A stretch of DNA of 64,000 bases from Spirometra erinaceieuropaei (GCA_902702965.1 CACRXP010000705.1:217020-281019); one strand, 5' to 3'. Shown: positions 21,805 through 34,160, counted from the stretch's first letter. Notes: generated by a model from the sequence alone, not told the origin. Program-made: numbers and translations.

Positions 21805-22393
21805 TAAGAATGGGATCCTTTTACCATCGGGACTTATATTTACTGCGTAATCATTGACCCCTGTATTAGGTGTGGCTACGCTGTGCTAAGTCGCCCTAAA
21901 CCATTCTGCCAGTCAGTTCGCAATATTCGCGAGGCTTTATGTTTTGCCAAAGATTCACAAATCAGACCACCCCATACGGTCAATAGTAGACATGGATAAT
22001 TCATCTAATCACACCATATAATAGAGCAGCCAGAATATTTTGAATGTAAACAATAGGATATTCCAAGTGCTTTTGCGGAAAGACTTGCTTTCTTTAATTA
22101 TATGTAGTCTTGCAGGCACGGCGTTCCTTCATTTATTAAACGTGTACTGTGTCCCTTTTGCCGTCTACAGGTAAGATTGTGTGAAGCAAGTAGATGAGTA
22201 AGAAAACTCATTTGCCACCTCCCTACTTGCTGTACGGGCAATACATGGTGATGCATATGTTCTGTTTCCCTGAAAGCTTGCAAAGCAGCTCTACGTTAAT
22301 TACTAATGCGAAGTAACAAAACCAGCGCATATGTACCGTTAGTGTATACATAAATATATCAAAACACAGACAGGGGATATGCAAAATGCATTT

Positions 22394-25249
22394 TCAAGGC
22401 ATTGCCGTTGTCATGATTGCTGACAAGAGGCATATTAAGAGTTTCCAAGGTTTTAGATGGAGCACCCCGCTGAAGGCAACACGAATTGTTGTGGGGAACC
22501 AATCCGGAGCATCACCTGGAACCAGTCTAATTACCGGGCAGTAGGAACTGGAAAACACAAGTTTGTACTCCATCTTTTTTCGTCCAAGTTGTCCGGTGAG
22601 AACAAGAAAAGACAGTTCCTTAGTGTCCTTGTGCACTGTCGGTTATTCGAACAAACATTATTTGTTAGATTTGATGTTAAATTGGAACGCACGCAGTGTT
22701 AACATCGCAACCAAAGAAATACATTTCCTGTTAGCTTAAGTATAACAAATTAGGGAATAATAATTGTTTTCCTCAATTTTAAAATTTTGATGTGACAATC
22801 AGTTTAAAACTCAAAGAATGTAAAATTGATGATGTTGTCGGCAGTTGTCCACGATGCTCTGAAGTTGTACCTTGTTTTGTATATCCGTTATCGAGTTCTA
22901 TTTAAACATTTACTTCAAATATGAAGTAAATAGCTACAATTTTTGCAGTGGTCATTAGACTGCCGTTTACATTTTTGTTTGCTGTGATTAACAGTGTCAA
23001 ATGATGTTGGCCTATAAGATTAAGTCAAATGGTTCATGCAATTCAAAACAGAAAATTACAACTGCACTTTAGTGCAAAAAACATATTTCATAGGTGACAG
23101 CGGGCCTAACTTACGATATGGGGCCAGGTAGAAGTATCGATTCGTAGGCGGAAAATCACCAAGCAGGAACTCTACATTTTCACTAATGTTTGTGTTCTCA
23201 AGTAGTAATCAAGTAGAAGTTTGGACGTAAGAAAATGTTTTTTGGAAGCCAAATATAACCTGAGGACTACAATATAATCTTCCTATCCTAACTTATTTTA
23301 TATACCTGCACTTTGTCAGCATACCAAATAAGTGCCGGTGCCGAAACTGTCGCATCCAGTTCAATCCTTTCAGTCACGCCAACGCCTACTGGGATCGACG
23401 GGTCTGTGCCAAAAACATGTTTTTTTGAGCTCCACAATGCACATTCGAACAATACGTATTCCAAATGATACTTAATAAATTATGGTCAGCTCATGCAATA
23501 TTAGACAGCGCCCCGAGCAGTGGTTACCCTTTTCAGAGAAATTAACATAAAGGCGCAGTAGGCCACGCTGTACCAGCTGTTCTAAAACAACTTTTTTACG
23601 TTTATCCATAATAGATGTTAAAAGTTGGTGTAACATTTTGACTGAAAACTGGACACTATTATAGGCTGCCGTTTTAACATTTCTACAATTCGCTTCTCAA
23701 CTACCTACAACACCAACGTTCATACATTTCTGACTCAACATTGAAAGTCAACTTCTCAGTGTAGAGGGCCAAGTTTAAGGTAGGTGAATATAATGCATAC
23801 ATAATGAATGGCTATCAAACTTATTTATTATTTTGGAAGACAGACAGTTTCCAACATGCTTAACTAGATTACTCCGCCATCACAAATAGCTCACAGAACG
23901 TCCTAAACACAAAATATATCACGTGCGTTCGGTTGCATAAATGTGAACATAGAACAACATATTTCCCAATGACATAAATAATGGTTAAGTGAAAAACTTG
24001 GATGTCTACCAGATGAAGTATCGCCTTTTGTCTGGACAATTATTGCTGACGGCGATTTAGTTTCATCGGCGGGATAGGCGACGATGATTCCCTTCCCACC
24101 ATTATGAGATCCACCGAAAAATACGTACTCTCTGTCTGTAAAGCGTCAAAGGAAATCATATTGAGAACAAAATAAATAAAACAATAAACAAACGCAAAAC
24201 ATAAACGGCTGCATTGAAGAAATAGTCTATCTAAAAGTTTATATTTAGGGGAACATAAATAAATGATTTACATATCTTGGGAAGGCGAAGCATTAGAAGA
24301 AAGGTGATCACCTGTTAACGACTGATAGCATGGCTCCCCCCAGGGTTTAGAGGTAGATCCCTCTCGAAGTGCCACATTCCCGTGGAAGACCGACAGCATT
24401 ATAATAAAGTGTCACATTGCGTAGTAATATAATTATCATCGAACAAATTCGAAAGAATGCGCGGCTTACTTGCGGTCTCGGTATGCCAAGGAAAGGCAAC
24501 GCAAAGGCTGTGTTCGGCGCTAACTGATAAACGACCACATAGCGGCCTGCGATGAAAACAATGTAATCCAGATTAGAGAGTCATTATATTCGCGTATTGT
24601 TGACCTTAATCACAGTAAAAGAAAAAAGTCGGGATATGGGAAAATGGTGAAAATCGCATGATCTCTGTCTCTACAAAACCAAAGGGAAGCAGTCGGGCAA
24701 ACTAAGAAATTTAAAAAAATATACGAACGCATGGTATAAACTGCGAATTTATAGCTATGGCCTGTTGAAACGGTTACTTTTAGGGAAACATAAATAAATA
24801 GTCCAAATATCTTAAGAGGTCGGATCATTAGAAGTAATGTGCTCACCTCTTAATTACTGATAACATGTCTCACCTTTTTCACAGGGCGTGGAGGCAGATC
24901 CCTTTTGAATTTCCAGCTTCTCACGCAAGACCGACTGCAATATAATAAAGTGTCATAGTCCACACTAAGATAATTATCAGCGTAAAAATCCAAAAGAATG
25001 TACAGCTTACTTGCGGCTTCCTTATATCAATAAAAGGAAAAAAGGTGGTTGATTTCGGCGCTAAAGTCAAAACGGAATCATCGGTGCCTGTAAGAAAAAA
25101 ACTCTTTGATTTCAGGGAAGTATTGCAAACGTTTTTTGTTGACCTTAATCAGAGATCACAAACCACATTAAACATTAAATCATTATTTTATCATTAAACC
25201 TACCCAGCACACACACAAAAAGGGCAGGAATGATACTGGCGATGAACAT
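22394..25249 (-). CDS. Unknown secreted two-module protein, copy 2 (spliced)
   Basis: Coding blocks 5' to 3': 25249-25204 (start, signal peptide MFIASIIPALFVCVLG, donor GTAGGT), 25087-25011, 24934-24874, 24546-24470, 24393-24312, 24135-24010, 23428-23306, 23196-23115, 22635-22394 (stop TGA). Lengths equal those of copy 1 in seven of nine exons. Modules: T.DSVL.LAP.ST...PFIDI..PQ, then a GS.S..CE exon, repeated once as VVVYQLAPNTAF.LPF. Exon 6 has FFGGSHNGGKGIIVAYPAD, exon 7 LIWYADKVQ, exon 9 RLVPGDAPDWFPTTIRVAF and a hydrophobic end (WKLLICLLSAIM). The acceptor of exon 5 reads CTG and not CAG (24395), so this copy may also be compromised. A 5'UTR acceptor (tttag) precedes the ATG in both copies. 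Family unknown; secretion or surface anchoring is inferred. Confidence 0.65.
23625..23682 (-). other. Possible extra short exon of secreted-gene copy 2
   Basis: Begins after AG (23684-23683) with AA ATG TTA AAA CGG CAG, in frame with the block at 8054. Joined to exon 6, its first codon would be GAA. A donor-like GT follows codon 8 or the TCA AAA T. It would repair the phase between exons 6 and 7. Borders are uncertain. Confidence 0.3.
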
Positions 25250-27673
25250 GCTCGCTAAAATCAAATTAATCAGGAAGAAAGGCAAGGAGGTATATTTACT
25301 AATGAGTCAAACTGAGGTAATATTTGCATGGTAGTCTACGGCTGCAACTTACTGTGGGTGCAAATGCAAACTGTGCGGGTGCGGGCGAATTCTCCGTGTA
25401 CTTATATGTGCATGTGCGTCGTATGAGATGTGCGACCTACGACGATAGAAGGTTAGAAACCAAGGCAGCATGTTGGCCTGTGTGGGTACACTGAGTTCTA
25501 ATTGATCAACTCAGAGGTTTGAGTAAATCGTTTCACACAATTCACGAAAATGCGAATATCAGAGTATTAGCACAACTGTTTGCTTTATAGGGGTGCGTGA
25601 TGTCTCATAGTTTACCAAAAAAGCATTGTTACGGTACTTGAGTAACATTCCTGTGAAGAAAAAAGCGTATTCAACTAGTCATTTGCCGACGTATAGAAAT
25701 GTCTTAAATTGATGGGGCAAACAGTAGCGACAGCGTTGCATGTTGCACTCAGTTCTAATTTCGGTGGAATGCGAAAAAGATGAACATGCATTTTACTCAG
25801 TTTGATTAGTTTAAATGAACGTACATCACAAAATTATACTTTGCCACATGATGTTCGAACTGGCAAGCATAATGTCGATTAATATATAATATAACAATGA
25901 CTTGTGAGAAAGAAGACTAAGTAGACCGGTAGCTTTGTAGGTTAATGAACAGCCGAAAAACGCCTTTGCTTATTTTGAACTCTGGCTAGCTTTAAGAAGG
26001 CACTTAATAGACATTTGCTACCAAATAAGAAAATATTAACTGGCTTTTGCTAATGTGAAAAATGTTTCACCTGCGTTTTTTGGCATAATTATTATCCTAA
26101 CTTTTTTCTGTACATCACTATCTGTTGGGGGACCCAGGTCATTGCTGCATAAATTTGTTGGGAAAATAATGAGTGTTTGTACAATGGAAATATTAATGAA
26201 TTTACTGGCATTCGTACTATGAACATAGATTTAGCCGATGATAATTTGTTTGATTGATAACGAACAATATATTATGCCTTTAAATCTGAAACGAATGTCC
26301 GTTTCACTATTTGAAACATCCATGTTGTCAATCTCTACAATGCAACTATGCAGACCCTGAACTTAAACATATATCTTATGCAAATTTGTAGAACACAGTT
26401 TTCCTATTACATAACTTTAGTGGGATTTCCTACGCTCCAAAAAAACAAGAGTCAACCAATCACTTGAGCCCACATACATGTTCCTCTACCGCGCACTCAG
26501 TAAAGCCATATCGCCTCTCCACTGGCTGGCCCGCCCTCGCGCCTGATCGTTCCGTATATTCGAATTATCGATCAGTTCGTCTACAATTTTCTTCCCCAAG
26601 GGTATTGGACCGAATGCAGGCGAACCGCAGTACGGTGTCATAAATACGTGTTACTTTCCAGTTATAAATGACCAGCAATTTTCCAATACAATTTTCTGTG
26701 ACCGGTCGTGTTCTCCTTTCCTGCCGCGTTGGAATTGGGGACAACATTTGAGTGCGCACACTGTTCGCGTGAATTCTGAGTACCAGGTCTGGCCATAAAA
26801 ATTGGCGACCGCATTTGGTTAACCGCAATTGCATATACACATTGTGCATATGTGCAAAGGTGCAATGCGGTAATTATCTGATCACATACGTCTACTTCTG
26901 AATGCGCGGATACGTATTAATTCCGTTCTGCTGGGCCCAATTTGACATATTTCGCAATTATATCGATAATGCCGACGAAATGTCAATGGCCATTGCGACA
27001 TTAGAGGAATAAATCAGGTATGTGAGAGTTCTACTCCACCATGCCAGATGGGTGAGGGACAGATGCGGGCTGACGGGTACAGCATCGGCGATGCGATGCC
27101 AAAAAAACGTTAAATTACTGCCCTCTCTTTAACGCAGGCCGATGCCAAGAGAAACGTTGAATGACGGAGCTTAATTTAGAACAGATCGATATATATTTCT
27201 GTACACTGAATTGGTGGAACTGGGTGGTGTTGAATGTGTGAGTGCATATTACGTACGACTGTGTGCATTTACTGTGTCTACGACAGGAGACATGAGTCAC
27301 TCTTTAATGATACGCACTGACGATTGCATTAAACGTCAACACCAAGACAGACGAAGAGTACAAATGGTGAATTACAATTTGAATCAATATTTATAAAACG
27401 GTTTGTTTATAAATGCAGACACACCACTAATCACATTTAGTCGGCGGTATGTGATGTGAAATCTGCCCCTGGGATGTTTGTCAATGTGTCACAGACAGCC
27501 TTTAGCTTTGCTACTTCGAAATTTTACAATGCTAAAATCTGCTGTTGGCAATCCAGTGATTTCAGAATTTAGCAACATTTTACTCAGTGTTTCTGACAAT
27601 ACATTACCATTCCTAGAAACCATGACTCTAACTGATCGGTTCCCAATACCCATTAACGCCAATATAATGGGAA

Positions 27674-27684
27674 CTTGAGAGCAT
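27674..27684 (+). repeat. Target-site duplication, left copy
   Basis: CTTGAGAGCAT, repeated exactly at 28212-28222. The matching empty-site position in block E copy 1 is near 1995-2010 ('gaaacttccgaacatgcctgac'). Confidence 0.85.
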
Positions 27685-27762
27685 TGCCAATAAAAGCAAA
27701 CATACGAGTCCCAGGAAGTAGTCTTGAAGAAGCAGACAGTATCTCCGGGGCAAGAACTTTAT

Positions 27763-27808
27763 TAGCCGTACGTTTCAGATTCCTACTCGAATCCATCATC
27801 AGAGACAA
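27763..27808 (-). ncRNA. Minimal hammerhead in the PLE insertion
   Basis: On the minus strand: CTGATGA (27802-27796), stem II GATTC-n6-GAATC, GAAAC, then GTA as cleavage triplet with a two-pair stem III (AC/GT), then CGGCT. Stem I (GTCT against CGGCT) is weakened by one change next to the cleavage site. The short stem III fits the dimeric, minimal hammerheads described in PLE flanking repeats. Confidence 0.7.
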
Positions 27809-28150
27809 TAAAAACAGAAACGGACGATTGTTGCACAAGGGGATGCGGTATTTATAGGATGCAGTAGCCATGCTACCGCATACCTATGAACATTCACTTC
27901 TCTTTCTCCTTTATTAGGGATCGTGGCACTTGGTGTGATCAATGCTTGATGACCGACATTCGAGTCGATAATTGTTGCTATTTCATCTCGTGCGTTGGAT
28001 GTTGGCGTGATGATTGCTCGACCATCTGACGCACCGACCCCGGTGTTGGGAAAAGTGTTCACCTCTGCGCTCCCCGCTTGACTTGTTACTCCGCCTAGGC
28101 GATGTTGTAGCACGGGGTATGGATTGGGAAGTAGGAGTGGAGTAGAGTAG

Positions 28151-28169
28151 GAATCCGAAACGTCAGGCT
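28151..28169 (+). ncRNA. Hammerhead 3' half at inverted PLE end
   Basis: GAATCC, GAAA, CGTC, AGGCT in perfect consensus form, but the CTGATGA half is missing upstream. Useful as the best-preserved 3' half of the family. Confidence 0.6.
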
Positions 28170-28211
28170 CATAAAGCTCTTGTCCCGACGATCGGGTCTC
28201 CTATTTCAAGT

Positions 28212-28222
28212 CTTGAGAGCAT
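28212..28222 (+). repeat. Target-site duplication, right copy
   Basis: CTTGAGAGCAT, identical to 27674-27684. Block E homology resumes immediately with 'gcctgacttca'. Confidence 0.85.
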
Positions 28223-28989
28223 GCCTGACTTCACTTTAAGAAAGCCCGGTACCCGCTACGTCATTTTATCACTGCAAATGCAACCCATAATACTTCATCG
28301 TCGTGTGATTCCTGACCTTTACGAAAGAATAGTTAATAAAGATTAGTCGTTCTGGCACACAGTGTGCCTGCGTACGCCCTTTCACAGATAATGCCTCGTG
28401 ATTCCAACTACTAGGCCTGGGCTATTGCCTATCGATCTGCTTTTATCCGAGACCTAGTTGAGATAAGTCATTCAGCTTGCCTGCGTCTTTTTGCCCATCG
28501 ACGATCCAAAGCCCACTTACAGCTAAACACTTTTGTGACTGGCAACGCCGAGTAGGTCATTTGCTTGGAGTACAAGGCTCTTAAAATACCGTGATACCAT
28601 ATAAAGCCAAATGATTATATCTGAAATGCTAACTTATCATAGTTCAAACTATGTCAAGGGTCGTTAAATCCAACAAGGCATTTGTGTATTTTTTGCTTTC
28701 TAATTTACAAAATGACGCATTGCAGAATAAAAGTTGTGCGAATTTAAAATTTGATGTGTGAATCTTTCGAGTAATTCCTGATTTAAGACAATTAACCAAT
28801 AAATGCAGTACATGAAATTGAATGAATCACGATAAATACTCGACCAAATGTGTAGCAACATGTGTTAACCGCATTTGCATATGTACGACAAGAACGATCA
28901 AAAAATGGATTGTGACTGGCCTTCGTGTGAAGAGCCTGATGACTATAGCGAAATTTTGGTAGTGTTAGGCGTCGTATGACTGTCCTGTC

Positions 28990-29260
28990 TTCGCCTCGGC
29001 GTATGTAGTGACGTAGGACTTTATAGGCCGGATGAATGTGTAGATGCCTGTTGATGGAGTTGGCATCTGAGTACCAAACTTCAAGTGTGAGACTTTCTGT
29101 CCTTGGGGTGCTCCTGCCTACGAGGGCTGATCAAAACTGCGACCAGTTTCCCCGATGTAAGCCGCAATCTGTGAGACTGAGCTCAGTCTCCGAGTTGCCA
29201 GTTTGTGCTTTTGTAGACGAGCCTGCAATTTCAGTCCGGTTTCCGGCAGGATGGTAGTTC
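28990..29260 (-). pseudogene. Possible GIY-YIG endonuclease fragment of another PLE
   Basis: The minus strand near 29172-29130 reads (D)CG...AAYIGETGRSF across a frame change, resembling the CG..YIGETGR core of PLE GIY-YIG domains. The surrounding frame is short and interrupted, so this is tentative. Confidence 0.35.
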
Positions 29261-29269
29261 GTAACCCTG

Positions 29270-30680
29270 CCTACGGATTCCACAATTGTACCTACTGGCT
29301 CGATCTCAGTAGCTGTGATTACGTTCCCATTATGTCCGGGAGTGCACTCGCAGAAGCCCTGTCAGGGTGACTTTCTTGTTCACTTAAACCGCCCCGAGAA
29401 CGACGTGCTGCACAAATGCCTATATAGATTCATTGCATTACACCCCCAAAAAGTAAATCCTTAGTAGAAGCCGAACGATTTATCCTTGGCGGATGAGGAT
29501 TCATCATATTTCTCATTACCATCCTAGGCGGTTTGGTGCGGGTCTACCTTTTGTCGGCTTGCCTGCGACTTGGGTCTTTTTAATCCCAACCTCTTGCTGA
29601 GTCCGGCATGATCGCTTACGAAAGGACAACCGGCGCGCAGATGGTGTGTCTACCGATGTTCCATTCACTGCATCCGTCGTACTGACTGAGTGTTGCCATC
29701 CACTCCTCCCCCCTTAAGGAACAGCGGGATTGTATTTGGTCTCAGGGTTTTGGGTGAAAACTGGGACGCCTGGCTAACACCGCCGTGGCCAGTTAGCGAT
29801 CGCTGCCTGCACTTCCAGTTTAGGGCACTACGACCCCACTCCCCCCACGCGTCAACACTGTTGGATTTGAACTGGGCGCACTTCACCTGCCGCATCGCGC
29901 ACTTACTATCTCTTGGGTTCAGACTAAAGCAGCAAGGCGTCTCATACGTCAGTCAGACCCGGAGTGTTTACTTTCCGTCCTTGCGATCAGGACCGGCTGC
30001 AATTCATTCCGCTAGCAATCATTTGCGGGGGTAGTTTGCGGTTTCTCCTATCCAGTCTACCCCTTCTTCCAGTCCCGCACTGGGGCGGAATCGCTTTGTC
30101 CGGTTTTAGCCACGTTGGTGGACCACCTACTTAGCATAGGAAAGGACGCCAGCAGTTAAAATAGAAATGATTTCTCTATTGACATGAAAAAGGCCTGACA
30201 TTTCTATCGGCTTTCAATGTGTTCACTCGGCTACGGGTTTCCTTCGGGTTTGTCCATCCTTTAGGCACTGCACCGGGGCGGCAATCAATGCTCCTGTATT
30301 TACCTAACATTTTGGACTATGTCAACAGTACCGATGCTTACCTCTGAGTCAGCTGCGCTTCATCTTCAGCTAAACAAGTACGGTCACGAATCGGATAAGC
30401 GTCCGCAATATGCCTCAAGAACAATTCCCATGCCTGAAGCAAATTACCTGCCTTCACGCCACACTAGAGGCGGTACTGGGCTTCGTCTACATGGGCCCAG
30501 ATGTTCCTTCCACGGATCGGACCGTGCTCACGCAATTTTTTCTTCAGAATACTACAGTAGGCTTCAAGTGAGTTCGTGTGCTTCTTACTAACACGGTTCC
30601 ACAAAATTTACCGAATGATTGACCGTTAAATGTCGGTGTCCTTCATCCACCAAACGCGGAACGCATGCAGCATGTAAACT
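29270..30680. other. GC-richer stretch without recognised gene
   Basis: Base composition is higher in G+C than the surroundings and open frames overlap on both strands (29665-29895 minus, 29690-30034 plus, 30319-30591 plus). I see no domain or partner. It may be transposon-derived, since both neighbours are PLE relics. Confidence 0.3.
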
Positions 30681-30689
30681 GAAATAAAT

Positions 30690-31130
30690 AGTCGCTAAAT
30701 CAACGGCTGATCACGGTTCACATTAATCAGGAATAAGAAGTAAATTTTTGAATCCAAATTATAATCCTTCTTCAGGTATGCAATACAAAGATGACGTGCA
30801 GCTCTATCAACCGATTAAAAGAAAGAATATTGTTGTTCATGTTTGTAGAAAAATAAATTTGAATTTACAAGGTCATCGAAAATCAATGTGTAAAATGCGT
30901 GCTGCATAAGTAGCCATTTTTCACAAAGTACGGTCCCTACAGGAGATTGAAAAGAAGTACATTTGAAAGCCGACATCCCACTGAGTCCAAAATACCAAAC
31001 GATTATGCGGCGGTAAACCGATAATACAACCCCATCTAAGTAACCCTTTGTAATCGAAAACGCTTTTTATAATTGTTACCAACATTTCATGAAATCGGTT
31101 ACTCGCTGTACATACTATTGGCTATTGCAA
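30690..31130. repeat. Paralogous block F, copy 2
   Basis: Partner of 10200-10630, in the same orientation. Similarity ends near the point where the satellite array starts in copy 1. Confidence 0.55.
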
Positions 31131-31599
31131 TACATTGTGAATGACATGCTTCACAGACTAGAAATGAGAAATGATCAATAACCTCATCGTCCGCATATTT
31201 GCCAAGTAGACAATCATTAAAAGATTTCAAATTGCAGGTGTAAAAGCAAAAAAGAGAAGATGAAACCTTGAAGAGCGCCACAAGCATTGGGACGAGCGGA
31301 TATTTTTGTCTGTTAAATTGGGTAAATTGACTGCGGTTTGTATAAAATCAGCGCGTCCAGAAACAACGTCGGCATTACTGACGACATTTGAATTGGATGC
31401 AGATAGCTTATGTCAGGGCTTGTGGCATGGTTTCGCAGATTCTGTGTAATTTATTTTTAGTTGGCCTATCAGATGGGTCACATGCCTACCCAGAATCTCT
31501 ACTTGTGGTGTTGGATGATCATCGAGTTTACAAGTTTTAGGACGATGTCGGGGATGAACCCCAAAATTGGTATTCGCTTCGGCCAGTGGAATATTTTTT

Positions 31600-32110
31600 C
31601 CTCAAGGTAAAGTACGTCCTGATATAGAATTTCAGGTTTTGACGGATTTTGTCATTTCTAAGAGCAATTCTCCGCTTAATTGAATTTGCTTTATAGGCGT
31701 AGCTCGTGGGCTAGATTGTCAAATCCTGTGGACGAAAATTAGGAGGGTGTGATGTCCCAAGATTCTAACGCCTCATTTGTTAAAAGACTAACCTCGTCAA
31801 TTTCACCGGGAAATTTGTAGACGAGCAGGTCGTGTTGTCCAAGTCATTGGTGAAAACATTGAGATGCGGAATAAACCATTCCGCCAGTGTACACTTTGGA
31901 GTCCCTATAAGCGATACGGTAGGCCGGAAAGGTGGGCCCTACCTATGCAACTTGGACAGGAAATGGAACCGGGCCAAGGCCGTTTTTACCTTTTGAAGGT
32001 GGAACACGACGGTGGAACGCGACTTGTCCGCGGGCACGATGATGACCTTAGTGAACTTGCTTTTTGTTTATTCATCGAGTTTGACATTTTGGAGTATTTC
32101 GCGTGACCTG
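31600..32110 (-). pseudogene. PLE reverse transcriptase N-terminal relic
   Basis: The minus frames read KVIIVPADKSRSTVVF (about 32060-32013), the typical PLE 'VPADKG.STVV' segment. ALARFHFLSKLHR and FRPTVSLIGTP follow (the 'A.FYGLPKVHK...RPIVS..GTP' segment), then STNFPVKL near 31800. Stops and frameshifts interrupt it. It points away from the PLE at 32870, so two elements lie back to back. Confidence 0.65.
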
Positions 32111-32873
32111 TAGGTCATAAGGACGGACGACACTGCGTGTCACTCTAATTCCCATGGTTGCATCACGGTTTTTAACAACTACTGTAATTGCTTCAATTGT
32201 GCAATAAACACTTCTAATGATGAAATTTCCCCGTAGGACATTTCTCTATTTTTTGTTAGTTTATTGTAGTCGAAGAGTACTCCATCCCAATTGAATGGGA
32301 CATAACAATTCCATCGGTGCGTTTGTTTCCATTTAGCTCGTACGCAGGTATCATTTAATTATCACGAATAATTCCCCTGTCAGTCATCGTTGTCCTCCTC
32401 GAGAGGTTCTTCGAAGTAGCTAACTATAAAATGGAGAATCTGAATAATCACTGATCGAATAGGGTCACTACTAGTCGAAATACGACGGCGGACGACAGGT
32501 AGCTTCCCAAATCACAAGCAACGGCAAACTGAGTTATTCGGCAGAAAATCTAAGCACTGATTAGAAAGTAGTTGCAAAAAACGATCTCGTAACTTGACAT
32601 CCAATGAAAATAAAAATTTCGGGTAAGGATTACAAAAATTCGTATGTGAAAAGCTAATTTTGAGCAGATTCTTAAGAAATGTTGTAAAAATATGATTCGT
32701 GTCAGATTGGACCCAGCTCTTTGAAACGTCAGCAGCTAAATAAACCCGTTCCGGAGAGCCAATTTTCTTCTTCTAATAATTCGTGTCCTCAAAGACCCGG
32801 ACGTATGCGCACAAATGATAGTATAATTAACGATTCTCACGTGCAATTTACAGTTTAGATAAGCCTCTGTCAC

Positions 32874-33870
32874 AAGGTAAACAAAGACGGCGCTGGTCTC
32901 CAACCCATCGTGTCGCTCACAGGGATTCCAACGTACGGACTGTCTAAGTGGTTGTTCCAGCGTCTTAAGTTCCTGACCGCTGAGTCAGACACCACAGTCT
33001 CTTCGTCAGCACAATTCCTGGAGAAACTCAAAGGGGTACGCATCCATCCAAATGGGGTCATGGTATTTTTTGATGTTACATCCTTTTTTACTTCTATTCC
33101 CCAGGACCTGGCGATCGAGACAATTAACCTGCTACTGCAAAGCAACTACGATGAAACGGAGAAACTGAAGCTCTATCCCAGGACGTACATCTCGTTTGAC
33201 GGGACAGTTTACGAACATGTAAAGGACACACGAATGGGTTCGCCGATTTCGGGATTCATTGCCAAGGCGGTCCTGCAAAGGTTAGAATCGCTGGTCTTCC
33301 AACAACACAGACCGAAATTCTGGGCCCGGTATGTCGATGACACCTTTCGTCGTCATCGAACAGGATCAGGTGTTGACATTCCAAAAACAGCTCAACGCCG
33401 TCTTCCTAGACATTGCATTTACGATGGAGGAGGAAGAGAACAACCAGCTGGCCTTCCTGAATATCCTCGTGTGCCGCAAAGATTGTGGGGAATTAAATAC
33501 CAAATTGTTCAGGAAAGCAATAAATACGATGCAAGTACTGACCTTTAACAGTAACCACCCAATCAGCCACAAACGCAGTTCTGTACGAAGGCTCCATCGG
33601 CGTGTTGAAACACACTGCAGTGAGCGGGAAGAAAATATTTTCGAGCTACAATACCTCCGACGGGTCTTCAAAGTCAATGGCTACCCGCGCAACTTCGTCG
33701 ACCGGTGCATACGCAAAAGGGACAAAAGGCCTAACCGCACGGAAACCATCCTTAGCGGGCACTTCCGTATGTCAAGAACGTTTCGGAAGCTGTCGGCCGC
33801 CTTCTCGCACCACTTGGGGTTGGAGTGGCACACAGACCGGAGGCAACCATCAGGCGTCTGGCCATGAAAC
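32874..33870 (+). pseudogene. PLE reverse transcriptase (frameshifted)
   Basis: The first frame (to about 33350) holds MVFFDVTSFFTSIP (motif A region with catalytic D), RMGSPISGFIAK (motif B) and ARYVDDTF (motif C). A frame change of one base follows motif C. The second frame (33331-33700) continues as VVIEQDQV, LDIAFTMEEEENNQLAFLNI and SNHPISHKRSSVRRL. The third piece holds RTFRKLSAAFSHHLGLEWHT. This is the telomerase-like RT of PLEs, which primes at nicks made by the linked endonuclease. The catalytic aspartates are present, but the frame is broken. Confidence 0.85.
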
Positions 33871-34160
33871 CGAAAGACCCACAGCCACGGCCAGAAACGT
33901 CTGGAGTCGTTTATCGGATTGGCTGCAGTTGCGGACAAAGCAACTACGTCGGAGAAACCGGAAGACAGCTCAGAACGAGAATGGCCGAAAACGCGGCAGC
34001 GGTGCTCAGAAATGATGGAAGCTCTTAGGTTGAGGCTCATTCGACGAGATCCGGCCCCACATTCGTATTCGATGAGGCCGAAATTCTCGCAAGAGGTGAA
34101 AAACACGTGAGCCGGGAGCTACTGGAATCATGGTTTACTGGCCCCCAGTCGATCAACAAG
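33870..34160 (+). pseudogene. PLE GIY-YIG endonuclease and C-terminal tail
   Basis: VVYRIGCSCGQSNYVGETGRQL at 33902-33970 is the GIY-YIG core with the arginine-glycine helix and C.CG zinc-like pair. AHSTRSGP.F.FDEAEILA and SRELLESWFTGPQSIN (34040-34155) follow after a one-base shift. The endonuclease nicks target DNA to prime reverse transcription in this family. The same tail occurs in the fragments at 5.5, 35.2 and 36.7 kb. Confidence 0.85.

Larger units (their letters stand above)
22190..25660. repeat. Paralogous block G, copy 2 (partner of 6640-10060)
   Basis: Continuous collinear similarity to 6640-10060, introns and flanks included. Examples are 'cattttcaaggcattg' at 22389 and 'gcgacctacgacgat.gaaggtta' at 25432. 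This shows that the secreted gene was duplicated as genomic DNA with its introns and not by retroposition. The offset is about 15.6 kb, same orientation. Confidence 0.85.
27685..28211 (-). mobile_element. Solo PLE terminal-repeat insertion with inverted end
   Basis: Most of the insert is a minus-oriented PLE terminal repeat. Its frame 28113-27799 carries LGGVTSQAG..EVNTFPNTG..ASDGRAIITPTSNARDE, the same as 34200-34310. It then runs into a hammerhead at 27808-27763. The right end (28151-28211) is a short plus-oriented repeat end: GAATCC GAAACGTC AGGCT, then 'tcttgtcccgacgatc.ggtctcct'. So both outer ends carry the element's 3' terminus in opposite orientations, an arrangement seen with Penelope insertions. 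Exact 11-bp target duplications flank it. Confidence 0.85.
26890..28860. repeat. Paralogous block E, copy 2 (filled site)
   Basis: Collinear with 1270-2620 except for the 527-bp PLE insertion at 27685-28211. It provides an internal control for dating and bounding the insertion. Confidence 0.7.

Noticed and set aside
28936..28960. CTGATGA followed seven bases later by GAAA, suggesting another hammerhead
   Set aside because: No room for a looped stem II, no matching stem I, and no link to a PLE end. Probably chance.
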